In this document: in pieces, positions 25,005-35,773 of the stretch
Numbering within the stretch: the stretch's first letter is position 1
Layout: each line of letters begins with the position of its first letter
Origin: Methylomonas sp.
Lineage (GTDB): Bacteria > Pseudomonadota > Gammaproteobacteria > Methylococcales > Methylomonadaceae
Direction of reading: 5' to 3'
DNA: 64,000 nucleotides
Assembly (NCBI GenBank): GCA_026988155.1
Contig: JALSLW010000079.1
Coordinates: 1 to 64,000, forward strand
Translations under genes and position numbers: made by a program
The notes under the pieces: model-generated
The model's input: the letters and a program-made list of their open reading frames with translations, nothing else
Told to the model about the DNA's origin: nothing
Databases searched by the model: none

Positions 25005-27083
25005 CTATACCTCGGAGTAGAGAGTTGTCTGGCCTAGCCAGCGATCTATTATGGGCTGAACAGCATTGGGGTATTGTTTGCAAATGATGCTGGCAGCTTG
25101 CTGCACCTGTTCCAGCAACGCAGTATCTCTTTCTAGATTGGCAATTTTTAATTGCATAAGTCCTGTCTGGCGTGTTCCCATCACATCGCCTGGGCCGCGT
25201 AATTCTAGATCCTTTTCGGCAATGACAAAACCGTCGCTGCTTTCGCGCAATATGCTTAACCTATGCTTCCCCATATTTGATAAAGGGTTCTGGTACATTA
25301 ACAGGCAATAGCTTTCCTGTTGGCCTCTGCCGACTCTGCCACGCAATTGATGTAGCTGAGAAAGACCTAGCCGTTCGGGGTTTTCAATTATCATCAGACT
25401 GGCATTAGGCACATCAACGCCGACTTCAATAACCGTGGTTGCAACTAGCAGGTCATAATCATGGTTCTTAAACCCTTGCATAATGCTGTCTTTTTCGCTG
25501 GCTTTCATTCTGCCATGAACTAACGCTACACGGACATTGGGCAATGCCTGGGTTAAATATTCGGCAGTTTTTTCAGCCGCTTCACATTGCAGGACTTCTG
25601 ATTCTTCGATTAAGGTACAAACCCAGTAGGTTTGGTTTTTTTCTGCAGTCCAATTGCTGATTTTTTCAATAATCTGTTCACGTCTTTCGGCTGGAATAAC
25701 GCGAGTAAGAACGGGCTTCCTGCCAGGTGGCAATTCATCAATAATGGAAATGTCCAGGTCTGAATATTGCAGCATAGCCAATGTTCTGGGAATGGGGGTT
25801 GCCGTCATCACCAGCTGATGGGGGCGGCTAGAGTCGGTTTGTCCTTTTTTTCTTAAGGCTAGGCGCTGATGTACTCCAAAACGATGCTGTTCATCAATGA
25901 TAATAAGCCCTAGCTGGTGGAAGTTGACACTTTCTTGAAACAAAGCGTGAGTCCCAATAATAATGTGGGCAGTGCCATCCTCTATTTCTGTCAATGTCTG
26001 CTTTCGAGCTTTGCCTTTAAGCTGACCTGTTAAATATGCGATATGGGCATTATCATTTTTGAACCACTGCCTAAAATTGAGGTTATGCTGTTCTGCCAGC
26101 AATTCAGTGGGCGCCATGATGGCAACTTGGTATTTGCTGGATAAAGCAAGTAGGGCTGCGTAGGCTGCCACTATGGTTTTTCCTGACCCTACATCGCCCT
26201 GAACCAGTCTAAGCATGGGGTGATTTGATTGGCAGTCAGCAACAATTTCTTCAATAACACGATTTTGAGCACTGGTCAGCTGAAAAGGGAGGGCGCATAA
26301 AAATTGTTTGGATTGTGCTTTTGAGGCTTTTAAAACAGGAGCCTGCCATTTTTTAACAGCCTGTTTATTTGTCAATAAAATGAGGTGATGCGCTAACAGT
26401 TCTTCAAAGGCTAGTCGCTTCAATGCGGGTAGATTGCCTTGCTGCAGCTGTTCCGCTGTTATTTGCTGCTGTGGCTGATGCAAGGTTTGCAGGGCTTCGC
26501 TTAAAGAAGGGTAGCGGTATTGTTGTAAAATTTCCTGAGGCAGCCAATCAGTAAGCAGCTGTGTGTCTTGCAGATAAAGTGACATAGCCTGCTTAACAGC
26601 CTTTCTAAGTGTACCTTGATATAGGCCTTCAGTTAACGGATAGATTGGTGTTAAGCAGGTTTCTGTAATATTGTCGGTATCTGATATAACTTTATATTCA
26701 GGGTGGATAATCTCCAAACCTTGATAGCCATAACGAATTTCGCCAAAGCAGCTGACTAAAGCGCCGGTTTTTAGGTCTAAGCTCTGTTTAGCACTAAAAT
26801 GAAAAAACCTTAACGTTATAGTACCTGTCTGGTCACTGATTCTGCTGGTCAGGCTATGTCTGCCTCGCATTAGAACTTCTGTGTGTTCGACTGTACCGCA
26901 GAATAAAACAGCCATGCCCGGAGACAGGCTGCCTATGGGATATATTTTTGTGCGGTCCTGATAGCGATGGGGGAGATGGAAAAGCAGGTCTCGAATGGTG
27001 CGGATTCCGAGCTTTTCCAAACGAATGGCAGATTGGGAGCCAATGCCCGATAATGAAGAAACGGGCTGAGCCAGTGTTTCCAT
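25005..27083 (-). CDS. recG: ATP-dependent DNA helicase RecG
   Basis: Branch-migration helicase of 692 residues acting on stalled forks and recombination intermediates. An N-terminal wedge/OB-fold domain (about 1-200) carries the TLRFFHFSAKQ strand. The helicase domain follows with Walker A GDVGSGKT near 300, the RecG-type DEQH box (IIIDEQHRFGV), motif III TATPIPRTL and the C-terminal motif RGRVGRG. Length is normal for the family. It follows ridA by four bases on the minus strand, in the classical spoT neighbourhood. Confidence 0.96.
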   Translation of the reverse strand: METLAQPVSSLSGIGSQSAIRLEKLGIRTIRDLLFHLPHRYQDRTKIYPIGSLSPGMAVLFCGTVEHTEVLMRGRHSLTSRISDQTGTITLRFFHFSAKQSLDLKTGALVSCFGEIRYGYQGLEIIHPEYKVISDTDNITETCLTPIYPLTEGLYQGTLRKAVKQAMSLYLQDTQLLTDWLPQEILQQYRYPSLSEALQTLHQPQQQITAEQLQQGNLPALKRLAFEELLAHHLILLTNKQAVKKWQAPVLKASKAQSKQFLCALPFQLTSAQNRVIEEIVADCQSNHPMLRLVQGDVGSGKTIVAAYAALLALSSKYQVAIMAPTELLAEQHNLNFRQWFKNDNAHIAYLTGQLKGKARKQTLTEIEDGTAHIIIGTHALFQESVNFHQLGLIIIDEQHRFGVHQRLALRKKGQTDSSRPHQLVMTATPIPRTLAMLQYSDLDISIIDELPPGRKPVLTRVIPAERREQIIEKISNWTAEKNQTYWVCTLIEESEVLQCEAAEKTAEYLTQALPNVRVALVHGRMKASEKDSIMQGFKNHDYDLLVATTVIEVGVDVPNASLMIIENPERLGLSQLHQLRGRVGRGQQESYCLLMYQNPLSNMGKHRLSILRESSDGFVIAEKDLELRGPGDVMGTRQTGLMQLKIANLERDTALLEQVQQAASIICKQYPNAVQPIIDRWLGQTTLYSEV

Positions 27084-27087
27084 GTCG

Positions 27088-27486
27088 CTAGCTTGTGTAT
27101 TCTTCTCTGATCACCATGATGGCATCCATTTCTACAGCAACACCTTTTGGCAATGCGGCGACACCTACGACTGCACGGGCAGGGTAGGGCGTAGCGAAAT
27201 ATTCACTCATAATTTCATTAACGATGGGGAAGTCGGACAGGTCTGTTAAAAAAACGTTGAGTTTTACGATATCAAAAAAATTGCCGCCAGCCGCTTCTGC
27301 AACTGCTGTAAGGTTGTCAAAAACCTGTCTGATGTGATCTGAAATATCACCTTCGGCAATTTCCATAGTTTCAGGAACTAAAGGGATTTGACCTGAAAGG
27401 TATACCGTGTCGTTAACTTTTACTGCCTGAGAATACGTGCCAATCGCTTGAGGCGCGTGATTGGTTTCAATAATTGTTTTCGTCAT
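27088..27486 (-). CDS. ridA: RidA/YjgF-family enamine/imine deaminase
   Basis: A 132-residue protein that hydrolyses reactive enamine/imine intermediates such as 2-aminoacrylate. It shows the family signature [20 protein letters not shown] with the conserved Arg and Glu, plus an N-terminal [16 protein letters not shown] segment. It lies between spoT and recG; in E. coli that slot holds trmH, so the neighbourhood differs but is common in other gammaproteobacteria. Confidence 0.93.
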   Translation of the reverse strand: MTKTIIETNHAPQAIGTYSQAVKVNDTVYLSGQIPLVPETMEIAEGDISDHIRQVFDNLTAVAEAAGGNFFDIVKLNVFLTDLSDFPIVNEIMSEYFATPYPARAVVGVAALPKGVAVEMDAIMVIREEYTS

Positions 27487-27544
27487 TTTAATGGAACCTG
27501 GTTTTAGATAATGGGTTTGATGCGAAGCATATTGAGCGTCTGTC

Positions 27545-29719
27545 CTAAGTTTTAACGCGAGTAATTTTTAGCACAATAAATAGCTTTTTAAGCTTGCGGA
27601 TTATAGTGGCAAGATGTACCCGGTCTTTGACCGATACAGTAATTAAGTCAATGGATACTTTATCATCCTGATCAGCCATAGAGACACTTTCTATGTTGGC
27701 ATCTAAACTGGAAATGGTCGAGGCAATGGTTGCCAGTGTTCCGCGCTGATTAAGCAGTTCTATTCTGAGTTCAGCGGAGAATTCTCCAGAGACTTCCTGG
27801 CTCCATTCAACATCTATCCAGCTAGTCTGCTTTTTTCTGACTTCAGAGCTATTGTGGCATTGGTGATGATGAATGACAATGCCTTTTCCAGGATTAAAGA
27901 AACCAATAATAGAGTCCCCAGGAATGGGTTTGCAGCAATTTGCCAGGGTGATGACCATGCCTTCAGTTCCCTTAATAATTAAAGGTGCATGTTCCGTCGA
28001 GGTGTCTTCCAGTTTGACTGCCGCATGAATATCTTGCTGAGAAAGTCTTTTGGCAATCAGCAGGGGCATTTTGTTGCCCAGGCCTATTTCTTCCAGCAAT
28101 TCATCCATAGCCTGCATCTTCATGACATCTAATAGCTGAACAATGCGGGATTCATCTATATTGTCCAATTTAAGGCTGAGGCTTTTAAGTTCTTTTTCAA
28201 GCAGGCGTCGGCCTAAATTGATTGCATCCTGCTGTTTAAAGTTTTTCAGGTAATTTCTAATGCTGCTGCGTGCTTTGGCAGTAATTATGTGGTTAAGCCA
28301 AAGAGGGTTGGGCCTTGCCCAGGGGGCAGTGATCACCTCAACCGTCATGCCGTTTTCAAGCTGAGTTTGCAGAGGGATCAGTTTGCTGTCAATTCTGGCA
28401 GATACACAGGCGTTGCCGATATCAGTATGTACTGCATAGGCAAAATCTACAATGGTTGCCCCTCTGGGCATCTTGATAATGGTGCCTTGCGGTGTGAAAA
28501 CAAATACTTCTTGAGGAAATAAATCGACTTTTAAGTTGTCAATAAATTCCAGTGAGTCACCTGCTGTTTTCTGTATTTCAAGCAAATCCCTTAGCCATTC
28601 TGTTGCTCTGGCTCTGGCCGTGTCACCCGAAGTGTCTTTAGACTTATAAAGCCAGTGGGCTGCAATGCCTGATTCGGCCAGACGATGCATTTCATGCGTT
28701 CTGATTTGTATCTCAATAGGCATGCCATAAGGACTCATTAAAATGGTATGCAGAGATTGATAGCCATTTGCCTTTGGCAATGCGATATAGTCCTTAAATT
28801 TGCCGGGGATAGGTTTATACAGATTGTGCACGCAGCCTAAAATACGGTAGCAGTCGTCATCCTGATCGCAAAGAATGCGGAATGCATAAACGTCAAATAC
28901 TTTGGAGAAAGAAATTTTTTGGCGTTGCATTTTTTTATAAATGCTAGCCACATTTTTTTCTCTGCCGGCTACGTCAAAAATAAGCCCTGTTTGGTTAAGT
29001 CTATTTTTAATGGAGTTTTCAATGGTGTTGACTATTTCCCGCCTGTTCCCCCGTGCCTTTTTAACGGCTTGCTTGATTGCCCGATAGCGGTGAGGGTATA
29101 TAGCTTCAAGGCACAGACCTTCTAGCTGGTGCCTAATGCTATTCATGCTAAGCCGGTTAGCTAGAGGTACATAGATTTCCTGGGTTTCTTTGGCAATGCG
29201 ACGTTTTTTTTCAAGTGGCATGGCGCCAAGCGTCTGCATATTATGCAGGCGATCAGCTAATTTGACGATGATGACGCGTAAGTCTTTAGCCATGGCCAGC
29301 AGCATTTTTCTGACATTTTCAGCCTGCGTTTCAGCGTGTGATTTGTTATCGAGTTTGGTTAATTTGGTTACGCCGTCAACTAGATCAGCAACTTCCTGGC
29401 TAAATTCATCCGTTATCTGTTCTTTTGTGGCAGGGGTGTCTTCAATGGCATCATGCAGGATTGCGGCAATAATGCCCCGGGTATCCATGTGCATTTCAGC
29501 AAGAGTAATTGCAACGGATAATGGGTGGCAGATGTAGGCTTCGCCACTTTTTCGAAATTGTCCGGTATGGGAGTCCGCGCCAAAACTATAGGCGCGGATA
29601 ATGGACTCTACCTGCTCTTTGTCGAGATAGCCGTTAACAATTGTCTTTAACCTTCTGAGCAGTTTCTCTTCAGGGGAATCAATTTTTGGCGAAAAATTCG
29701 CATCGGCTACTTCAGGCAT
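27545..29719 (-). CDS. spoT: Bifunctional (p)ppGpp synthetase/hydrolase SpoT
   Basis: A 724-residue Rel/Spo protein controlling the stringent response. Domains in order are an HD hydrolase at about 45-150 ([10 protein letters not shown]), a synthetase domain at about 240-370 ([15 protein letters not shown]-like [20 protein letters not shown]), TGS at about 400-460 ([18 protein letters not shown]), a helical region and a C-terminal ACT domain. The HD motif is intact, consistent with a hydrolase. It follows rpoZ by five bases, the classical arrangement; gmk, often upstream of rpoZ, is not present here. Confidence 0.96.
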   Translation of the reverse strand: MPEVADANFSPKIDSPEEKLLRRLKTIVNGYLDKEQVESIIRAYSFGADSHTGQFRKSGEAYICHPLSVAITLAEMHMDTRGIIAAILHDAIEDTPATKEQITDEFSQEVADLVDGVTKLTKLDNKSHAETQAENVRKMLLAMAKDLRVIIVKLADRLHNMQTLGAMPLEKKRRIAKETQEIYVPLANRLSMNSIRHQLEGLCLEAIYPHRYRAIKQAVKKARGNRREIVNTIENSIKNRLNQTGLIFDVAGREKNVASIYKKMQRQKISFSKVFDVYAFRILCDQDDDCYRILGCVHNLYKPIPGKFKDYIALPKANGYQSLHTILMSPYGMPIEIQIRTHEMHRLAESGIAAHWLYKSKDTSGDTARARATEWLRDLLEIQKTAGDSLEFIDNLKVDLFPQEVFVFTPQGTIIKMPRGATIVDFAYAVHTDIGNACVSARIDSKLIPLQTQLENGMTVEVITAPWARPNPLWLNHIITAKARSSIRNYLKNFKQQDAINLGRRLLEKELKSLSLKLDNIDESRIVQLLDVMKMQAMDELLEEIGLGNKMPLLIAKRLSQQDIHAAVKLEDTSTEHAPLIIKGTEGMVITLANCCKPIPGDSIIGFFNPGKGIVIHHHQCHNSSEVRKKQTSWIDVEWSQEVSGEFSAELRIELLNQRGTLATIASTISSLDANIESVSMADQDDKVSIDLITVSVKDRVHLATIIRKLKKLFIVLKITRVKT

Positions 29720-29724
29720 TATTG

Positions 29725-29985
29725 CTAGCTTATGTCTTCGGGAATAGCTTCAGGCCGTTCGCTGGCAAAATGCTCGCCTACATTATGCAACAGATCGATG
29801 TTATCTTCAGTTACATGACCTTCTGCTATTTCACGCAAAGCTAGGACAGTATCTTTATCTTTACCGCGAGGGATAAATTCATCTGCCCCTTTTGCCAGTT
29901 GACGTGCTCTTTTGCTGGCTAGTAAAACCAGTTTAAAACGATTTTCAACATTTTCTAAACAATCTTCAATAGTAACTCGAGCCAT
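29725..29985 (-). CDS. rpoZ: RNA polymerase omega subunit RpoZ
   Basis: An 86-residue subunit that stabilises the beta-prime subunit of RNA polymerase. The start [20 protein letters not shown] and the [11 protein letters not shown] motif are characteristic, and length is typical. It is the first gene of the minus-strand block with spoT, ridA, recG and ubiC; its promoter must lie in the 284-base gap shared with the divergent gene at 30270, which shows no other clear feature. Confidence 0.96.
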   Translation of the reverse strand: MARVTIEDCLENVENRFKLVLLASKRARQLAKGADEFIPRGKDKDTVLALREIAEGHVTEDNIDLLHNVGEHFASERPEAIPEDIS

Positions 29986-30269
29986 TATAAAAAAACCTTA
30001 TTAAATTTGAATTGATCCCACTAATAAGAGCCCCTTCGAACTGAAACCATGGCTGGTTTTGTTTTTGGTTAGGACTCTAAATTATATTTGCAAATGAGTT
30101 GCTTATATAAAAGAGAACTGATTATTATATAAATAAACTGATATATAAGCAATTTGATTTGTTTATTTATGCTGAAAATTTTACGTTTAACTAGAGCTAT
30201 GGTAGGATTTTATCAAAGTAAACACTAATAATAGACTGATGGGTCTTGTGCCTAATATCGAAAAATAAC

Positions 30270-30581
30270 ATGGCTGTCAATAATTCCAGACAAGAAACTA
30301 GGCGTAAGTGTGAACGCCGTTCTAAAGAAAGGCGAATCAACCCTTTTGAATTTGGCACCGATGAATGGCGTGAAATGATTCAGCAGGAGTACTTGTTATG
30401 GCCAAAGCAAGATCGTCGTATTGCAGAGCGACGAAGTACTGCTCGCAGACAGGGAAATAGGCGAACCAAGAATAATGGTGCGATGAGGATGCCCAGGAGG
30501 CCAAATAGCTTGCATGATTTACTGACCGATGAAGAAAGAGAAATGCTTAATGATTTAAGTCAGTCCGATTCCTTGGATTAA
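30270..30581 (+). CDS. Small basic hypothetical protein
   Basis: A 103-residue protein very rich in Arg and Glu (RQETRRKCERRSKERR; DRRIAERRSTARR), with an acidic C-terminus (LTDEEREMLNDLSQ). I chose MAVNNS rather than the upstream in-frame Met at 30246; neither has a clear ribosome site. No signal peptide or membrane segment is visible. The composition suggests a nucleic-acid-binding or largely unstructured protein, but no family is recognised. It is divergent from rpoZ and convergent with pgk. Confidence 0.55.
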   Translation: MAVNNSRQETRRKCERRSKERRINPFEFGTDEWREMIQQEYLLWPKQDRRIAERRSTARRQGNRRTKNNGAMRMPRRPNSLHDLLTDEEREMLNDLSQSDSLD

Positions 30582-30617
30582 GGGGAGTAGAGAATAAGTT
30601 CGTCATCTCTAGCTGAA

Positions 30618-30652
30618 GAGAGATCTTGATCAAATATAGAATAAGATCTCTC
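30618..30652. repeat. Inverted repeat between convergent genes
   Basis: GAGAGATCTT and its exact reverse complement flank a 15-base loop between the small basic protein gene and pgk. It could act as a two-way transcription end point, but there is no T run on either side. Confidence 0.4.
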
Positions 30653-30680
30653 TCGTCGCTGAAAGAACAGTTTAATATGC

Positions 30681-31856
30681 TTATTTGTTACGTTCTTCCA
30701 AAATGGCAACAGCAGGCAGTATTTTACCCTCTAAAAATTCAAGAAAAGCACCGCCACCCGTAGAAGTGTAGGATACTTTATCTTTAATTCCATATTTATC
30801 AATAGCGGCCAAAGTATCACCGCCCCCGGCAATAGAAAAAGCCGGGCTGTCAGCAATTGCTTCTGACATGGACTTGGTTCCCTCGGCAAACTGATTTATT
30901 TCAAAAACGCCAACAGGTCCATTCCAAACAATAGTACCGGCAGTTTTCAGTATTTCAGCGTATTGTTTTGATGTTTCAGGTCCTATGTCCAAAATTAAAT
31001 CATCGTCTTCAACATCAGAAACACTTTTGATGGTTGCGGTTGCAGTATCTGAAAATTCTTTTGCACAGACAACATCAGTAGGGACAGGAATATCTGATCC
31101 TGATGCTTTGGCCGCATCCATTAAGCGTTTTGCTTCATCAATTAAATCTTCTTCGTAAAGTGATTTGCCAACAGAATAGCCGGCCGCCGCAATAAAGGTA
31201 TTTGCGATGCCTCCACCGACAATTAATTGATCTACTTTAGTTGATAGTGACTCTAGTACAGTCAATTTAGTCGAAACTTTAGAGCCGCCAACAATGGCAA
31301 CTAATGGGTGGGCTGGCTGGTTTAAGGCTTTGCCTAACGCATCAAGTTCATTAGCCAAAAGAGGCCCGGCGCAGGCAACAGGGGCAAATTTAGCTACGCT
31401 GTGGGTAGAGGCCTGAGCGCGGTGAGCAGTGCCAAAGGCATCCATCACAAAAATATCACATAGCGAGGCCATTTTTTTACCCAGCTCATCACTGTTTTTC
31501 TTTTCGCCTTTATTAAAGCGGACATTTTCGCAGAGAACAACCTCGCCAGCTTCAATTGAAATGCCATCTAGCCAGTCTTTTTCAAGGCGAACAGGTTTGC
31601 CTAGCAATTTTGATAATTGTTCTGCAACGGGCTTTAAGCTAGAGGCTTCATCAAATTCCCCTTCAGCTGGGCGACCTAGGTGGGACATCACCATAACAGC
31701 CGCACCAGCGCTAAGTGCTTTTTCAATGGTTGGGATGCTTGCCTGAATGCGAAGATCACTGGTTACTTTGCCATCTTTAACCGGCACGTTTAAATCCTGG
31801 CGGATTAAAACGCGTTTTCCGGACAAATCCAGGTCAGCCATTTTTAATATGGACAT
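30681..31856 (-). CDS. pgk: Phosphoglycerate kinase
   Basis: Glycolytic/gluconeogenic enzyme of 391 residues that interconverts 1,3-bisphosphoglycerate and 3-phosphoglycerate. Diagnostic segments are [13 protein letters not shown] near the N-terminus, SHLGRP, the hinge and nucleotide region [12 protein letters not shown] near 187, WNGPVGVFE near 310 and the GGGDTLAA loop. Length is normal. It stands alone: the gene downstream is convergent, and a 230-base gap with no recognised feature separates it from the thioredoxin-like gene. Confidence 0.97.
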   Translation of the reverse strand: MSILKMADLDLSGKRVLIRQDLNVPVKDGKVTSDLRIQASIPTIEKALSAGAAVMVMSHLGRPAEGEFDEASSLKPVAEQLSKLLGKPVRLEKDWLDGISIEAGEVVLCENVRFNKGEKKNSDELGKKMASLCDIFVMDAFGTAHRAQASTHSVAKFAPVACAGPLLANELDALGKALNQPAHPLVAIVGGSKVSTKLTVLESLSTKVDQLIVGGGIANTFIAAAGYSVGKSLYEEDLIDEAKRLMDAAKASGSDIPVPTDVVCAKEFSDTATATIKSVSDVEDDDLILDIGPETSKQYAEILKTAGTIVWNGPVGVFEINQFAEGTKSMSEAIADSPAFSIAGGGDTLAAIDKYGIKDKVSYTSTGGGAFLEFLEGKILPAVAILEERNK

Positions 31857-32086
31857 ATTGATTTTTCCTCTTTTAATGTTTTAGATTATGCTTATTATAA
31901 AGGTGAAAGGTTAAAGGCGAAAGCAGGAGGGCCTGAATAAGCTCTTTCAGCCTTTAGCCTGGGAAGCTGGAAATTATTAAATCCTCGCTCCTAAGTAAAC
32001 CGAATAGCAGGCTATGTAATTGTATAGTTTTACTACGTTATACCCTAATTTTAAAAGAATAAAGGTGGGTAGGTAAACGGGTGTTT

Positions 32087-32656
32087 CTAGCCACTTTGCT
32101 TCGGCTCTTTCCACTTAATGGAGCAGCCAATGCTGGCAATCTGTTCTTTAGGCCCATGCTTAGTTTGAGATACCTGTTTCATTGCTTCAAATAAATCCCG
32201 CTTAACATTCTCCCTAGCTGTTTCTTTTGTACTGGCATCAAGCCGGCCTCTGTATTGCAATTCAAACTGGCTATTATAGCCAAAAAAATCAGGGGTGCAG
32301 ACAGCTCCGTATTGTTTAGCCACCTCTTGACTTTCATCCAGCAGATAAGGGAAATCAAAATTTAATTTTTTTGCCAGAAGCTGCATATTTTCGAAGGAGT
32401 CTTCAGGGTATTCAGTGACATCGTTAGAGGAAATGGCTACTGTTGAGATGCCTAGCGTTTTAAGTTCTGCCGCATCTCGCAGTATTCGTTGGTGTATAGC
32501 TTTGACATAAGGGCAGTGATTACAGATAAACATGACTAATAAGCCTTTTTTACCCATGCATTTTTTTAATGTCCAGTGCTGTCCGTCTGTACCGGGAAGA
32601 TCAAAATCATATGCTTTTTCGCCAAAATTGCAAACGGGCGGATTTAGAGAAACCAT
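32087..32656 (-). CDS. Thioredoxin-fold redoxin family protein
   Basis: A 189-residue AhpC/TSA-Redoxin type protein. The active-site segment MFICNHCPYVKAIHQ gives a CxxC motif near residue 45, with GLLVMF before it and CTPDFFGY, containing the cis-Pro-like position, farther on. No signal peptide is visible, so it is probably cytoplasmic. Members with CNHCPYV are annotated as thioredoxin family proteins of unknown specific substrate. It is transcribed alone, divergent from the von Willebrand A operon. Confidence 0.8.
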   Translation of the reverse strand: MVSLNPPVCNFGEKAYDFDLPGTDGQHWTLKKCMGKKGLLVMFICNHCPYVKAIHQRILRDAAELKTLGISTVAISSNDVTEYPEDSFENMQLLAKKLNFDFPYLLDESQEVAKQYGAVCTPDFFGYNSQFELQYRGRLDASTKETARENVKRDLFEAMKQVSQTKHGPKEQIASIGCSIKWKEPKQSG

Positions 32657-32736
32657 GCTTCACCTATTATTAAATATAAAAAATTAAAATTGAGCTACAT
32701 TTATAACTTATAGCATTAATTAACGAATGGGCTTCA

Positions 32737-34539
32737 ATGTACAGTAAATTAAGGTGTTTTTGTATTTGTTTTTTGTTTGCCAGTGTCTGTTCAGCAAGCT
32801 ATGCCACAGATAAGAAACAGCCGGAAAATGAATTGCAAGTGCTTATAGATGTTTCTGGCAGCATGAAACAAAATGATCCCAGAAATTTAAGAATTCCTGC
32901 GATTAAATTGCTGGTTAATTTACTGCCCAAGGGAACCAAGGCCGGTCTATGGCTGTTTGCTGAGAAAACTACAAAATTAGTTGAAATGGGAACAGTTAAT
33001 AGGCAGTGGAGAAAAAAAGCCTTATCAAAAATAAAGAAGATTCATTCTAGAGGACTTTTTACCAATATTGAAGATGCGATACAACATGCGAGTAAAGAAT
33101 GGCTTAAATCCACTGGGCAACAGAATAGAAGTCTCATTCTTTTAACTGATGGCATGGTTGATGTTTCAAAGGACATTATGCAAAGTGCTGAGTCACGAGC
33201 AAGGATTATGTCGGAACAGATACCATTGCTGCAGCAGGCCGGAGTAAAAGTGCAGACAATTGCTCTTTCAAACGAAGCTGATGCCGATTTACTGGATAAG
33301 CTGGCTTTTGATACCCAGGGATGGTCTGAAACGGCACAGTCTGCAGATCAGCTGCAGAAAGTTTTTTTTAGAATATTTAAACAGGCTGTTCATCAGGATT
33401 CGGTGCCTATAACAGGAAACACTTTTTCTATTGATGAGTCTATTAAAGAGTTTTCCGTTCTAATATTTAAGGAGTCTGCCGGCGCTTCCCAGTTGATTGC
33501 TCCTGATAAAAGCAATGTAACTGCTGAAACCAAGCAGAAAAATGTCTCTTGGCTGAGTGAAAAAAACTATGACTTAGTAACGATAAAAAAACCAAAAGCC
33601 GGCAACTGGAAAATACTGGCAAAAATGGACCCTGAAAATCAGGTGATGATTGTAACTGATCTAAAATTTCAGATTGATGCAATACCTAAACATATTTCAT
33701 TAAATGAACCCGTTAAAGTAACTGGCTTTTTTACAGATCGGCAGCAGTTAATCAGCAGAGAGGGTTTTTTAAACCTTATTGATATTGTTGTCCAGATAGA
33801 TGGAGGCGAAAAAAGGGCTATTCCAGCTGTTATTGGTAAGCAGGGACTTTTTAGTAAAACACTGGAGGGTGAGTTAAAAAAAGGCAGACACACTCTCAAA
33901 ATTATAGCTGATGGAAAAACGTTTAAAAGAGAAGTTGCGAAAACGATTGATGTAAAAGAAGGTTTGGTGCTGATGGAGAAAGAGGTGGATTTGGCCGGCC
34001 GCACGGTAACGATAAAGCTGATACCTGATATATCGGTTATAGATGCCACTATGATGGCGGTAGAGGCAACTATAAGTCAGGTAGGCAGGCAGGCTGAAAT
34101 GCAGGTGATGGAAAAGAAGGGTGGGCATTGGTTATTGTTTGTTAAAGCGGCAGGCCGGGGGGAAACTAAAATAATTAATTTTTCTATAATGGCTAATACT
34201 ATTCAGGGAATTGTAATTTCGCCAAATGTTGCTCCAATTATTATTGATGACAGTTTGTTTGAAAAAGAGCGGGATAAGGCGCAGATAGATAAGCCTATGA
34301 ATGATGATGAAAGTGGCGGCAAAAAAGTTTCTATTGAAAAAGAGAAAAAAAATCTAGATGAGGAAGAATTGGATGATGCAGAGGCAGATGACCCGGAAGA
34401 GCCAACTGATTGGATAAAGGTATCTTCGATTGTTGCAGGCGTTAATGTACTGCTAATAGCTGTTGGTTTTTTTGGGTTTAAATTTCTTAAAAAACAGTCA
34501 GCAGATAAGCAGGACAAGTTGTTGAGTAGGTTAGATTGA
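32737..34539 (+). CDS. TIGR03503-like von Willebrand factor A membrane protein
   Basis: A 600-residue exported, membrane-anchored protein. A signal peptide (to about 23) precedes a vWA domain with the metal-binding MIDAS motif DVSGS at 38-42 and later Thr/Asp positions (LLTDGMVDV). Beta-rich domains fill the middle, followed by an acidic linker (DEEELDDAEADDPEE) and a C-terminal membrane helix (SSIVAGVNVLLIAVGFFGF) with a short basic cytoplasmic tail. This layout matches the TIGR03503 family, whose function is unknown. It overlaps the next gene by four bases, and a third follows the same way, so the three proteins probably work together at the inner membrane. Confidence 0.78.
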   Translation: MYSKLRCFCICFLFASVCSASYATDKKQPENELQVLIDVSGSMKQNDPRNLRIPAIKLLVNLLPKGTKAGLWLFAEKTTKLVEMGTVNRQWRKKALSKIKKIHSRGLFTNIEDAIQHASKEWLKSTGQQNRSLILLTDGMVDVSKDIMQSAESRARIMSEQIPLLQQAGVKVQTIALSNEADADLLDKLAFDTQGWSETAQSADQLQKVFFRIFKQAVHQDSVPITGNTFSIDESIKEFSVLIFKESAGASQLIAPDKSNVTAETKQKNVSWLSEKNYDLVTIKKPKAGNWKILAKMDPENQVMIVTDLKFQIDAIPKHISLNEPVKVTGFFTDRQQLISREGFLNLIDIVVQIDGGEKRAIPAVIGKQGLFSKTLEGELKKGRHTLKIIADGKTFKREVAKTIDVKEGLVLMEKEVDLAGRTVTIKLIPDISVIDATMMAVEATISQVGRQAEMQVMEKKGGHWLLFVKAAGRGETKIINFSIMANTIQGIVISPNVAPIIIDDSLFEKERDKAQIDKPMNDDESGGKKVSIEKEKKNLDEEELDDAEADDPEEPTDWIKVSSIVAGVNVLLIAVGFFGFKFLKKQSADKQDKLLSRLD

Positions 34540-35180
34540 TGATAGAGCTAGATTCAATAATGGTTGTTTTTATGGCAGAAGCGGTATTGGTTCTGTTCTT
34601 GTTAATATTTGCTTTGCTGCTGCTTTCAAGAAAGCATGCAATTGGTGCGCAAGAGGCTTCAGGGAAGGTAATTGATAAGCTGCAAGATGCAGAAAAAATA
34701 AAAGCGAAAAAGTTGAGTGAATTGGTTTCTGTCCACTGTGCTATTGAACCTGAGCTGTTAAATGATCTGCAAGTTGAGATAAAGAACAGTGAAAGGCATT
34801 TGTACCAGCAAATAATTCGAATATTTTTAAATAGAGATAAGCAGGTTCTGAAGGAAATTGATCAGCAGATTGATAGCCTTATTGAGCCTTATTGCAAATT
34901 ATTGACTCATTCTTCTGGTGGCAGGGAAGATACTGATAAAGTCAGCCAGCAGGAGCAAAAAAATGATCAGTTGGCAATGGAAAATGAACGCCTGAAAGAG
35001 CAATTGACGATTGCGATGGATACCATGGATGAAATATCGGCTGAATATACTCGTGTGTTCAGTGGTACCCAAACAGAATTAGAGCTAGATAATAGCAGTA
35101 AAGAAATGTTTGCAATTTTTCAGCAGGCTGGACAGAAAATTAAAGCGGCAGAGTCGGGTGCAGGAGCGGAACAATTATGA
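34536..35180 (+). CDS. Membrane-anchored coiled-coil protein of the vWA operon
   Basis: A 214-residue protein with one N-terminal membrane segment (VVFMAEAVLVLFLLIFALLLL) and a long, highly charged helical body likely to form coiled coils (QEQKNDQLAMENERLKEQLT; MDEISAEYTRVFSGTQTELE). It has no enzymatic motif. It overlaps both neighbours by four bases, so coupled translation with the vWA protein and the third gene is likely. I know no characterised homologue. Confidence 0.7.
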   Translation: MMIELDSIMVVFMAEAVLVLFLLIFALLLLSRKHAIGAQEASGKVIDKLQDAEKIKAKKLSELVSVHCAIEPELLNDLQVEIKNSERHLYQQIIRIFLNRDKQVLKEIDQQIDSLIEPYCKLLTHSSGGREDTDKVSQQEQKNDQLAMENERLKEQLTIAMDTMDEISAEYTRVFSGTQTELELDNSSKEMFAIFQQAGQKIKAAESGAGAEQL

Positions 35181-35773
35181 ATGCCTCAATAAATATATTG
35201 ATTATTGAAATTGCATTGGTTTTATTGGTTATTGTGTGCATATTGGCATTTATAATCTGGAAACGAAAAAAAACCACGAGTAATGAACTAGAACAATTGC
35301 TGGATAATGTTGATAGCTTGCAAGATGAACGAAAACGGCAATTGGCTGAATTTTTAATTAAAGACTATGCGTTAGATGCTGATGAGGCTAGAGAGTCTGG
35401 GGAGTATATGGTTGAGGCTGAAAAGCAATTTATACAGCAGTTTGTCAAACAGCAGCTTGAGCAGGGAACTGTGTCAGATTTATATGCAAATTTGAGTGAA
35501 TTGCTTGATCAATATTTGTATTTTGTGCCTAAAAATCTAGTGGCAGTCGAAAATGTAGCGGATGATCTAGAAAGTTCTGATACCCAAGATACTGCGGAAG
35601 AAGCTGAAAAGATAGAGGTGAGTCCAGATGATGCCAGCTCTGAAATTGATCAGAAAGCTGAAGGGGAAAATGTGGAAGCGGAGCCTGATTGGGGGGATGC
35701 TTTTTCTGAATCCGGAGACACAATGAATGCTGACGCAAAAGAGGGTTATGAATCAGGCAGTGAGGAAAAGTGA
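35177..35773 (+). CDS. Membrane-anchored acidic protein, third gene of the vWA operon
   Basis: A 198-residue protein with one N-terminal membrane segment (ILIIEIALVLLVIVCILAFIIW), a basic stop-transfer sequence, helical regions (QDERKRQLAEFLIKDYAL; EYMVEAEKQFIQQFVKQQLEQ) and a strongly acidic, probably disordered C-terminus (about 130-198). It resembles the preceding gene product in architecture. The function is unknown. A run of nine C lies about 65 bases downstream. Confidence 0.68.
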   Translation: MNASINILIIEIALVLLVIVCILAFIIWKRKKTTSNELEQLLDNVDSLQDERKRQLAEFLIKDYALDADEARESGEYMVEAEKQFIQQFVKQQLEQGTVSDLYANLSELLDQYLYFVPKNLVAVENVADDLESSDTQDTAEEAEKIEVSPDDASSEIDQKAEGENVEAEPDWGDAFSESGDTMNADAKEGYESGSEEK

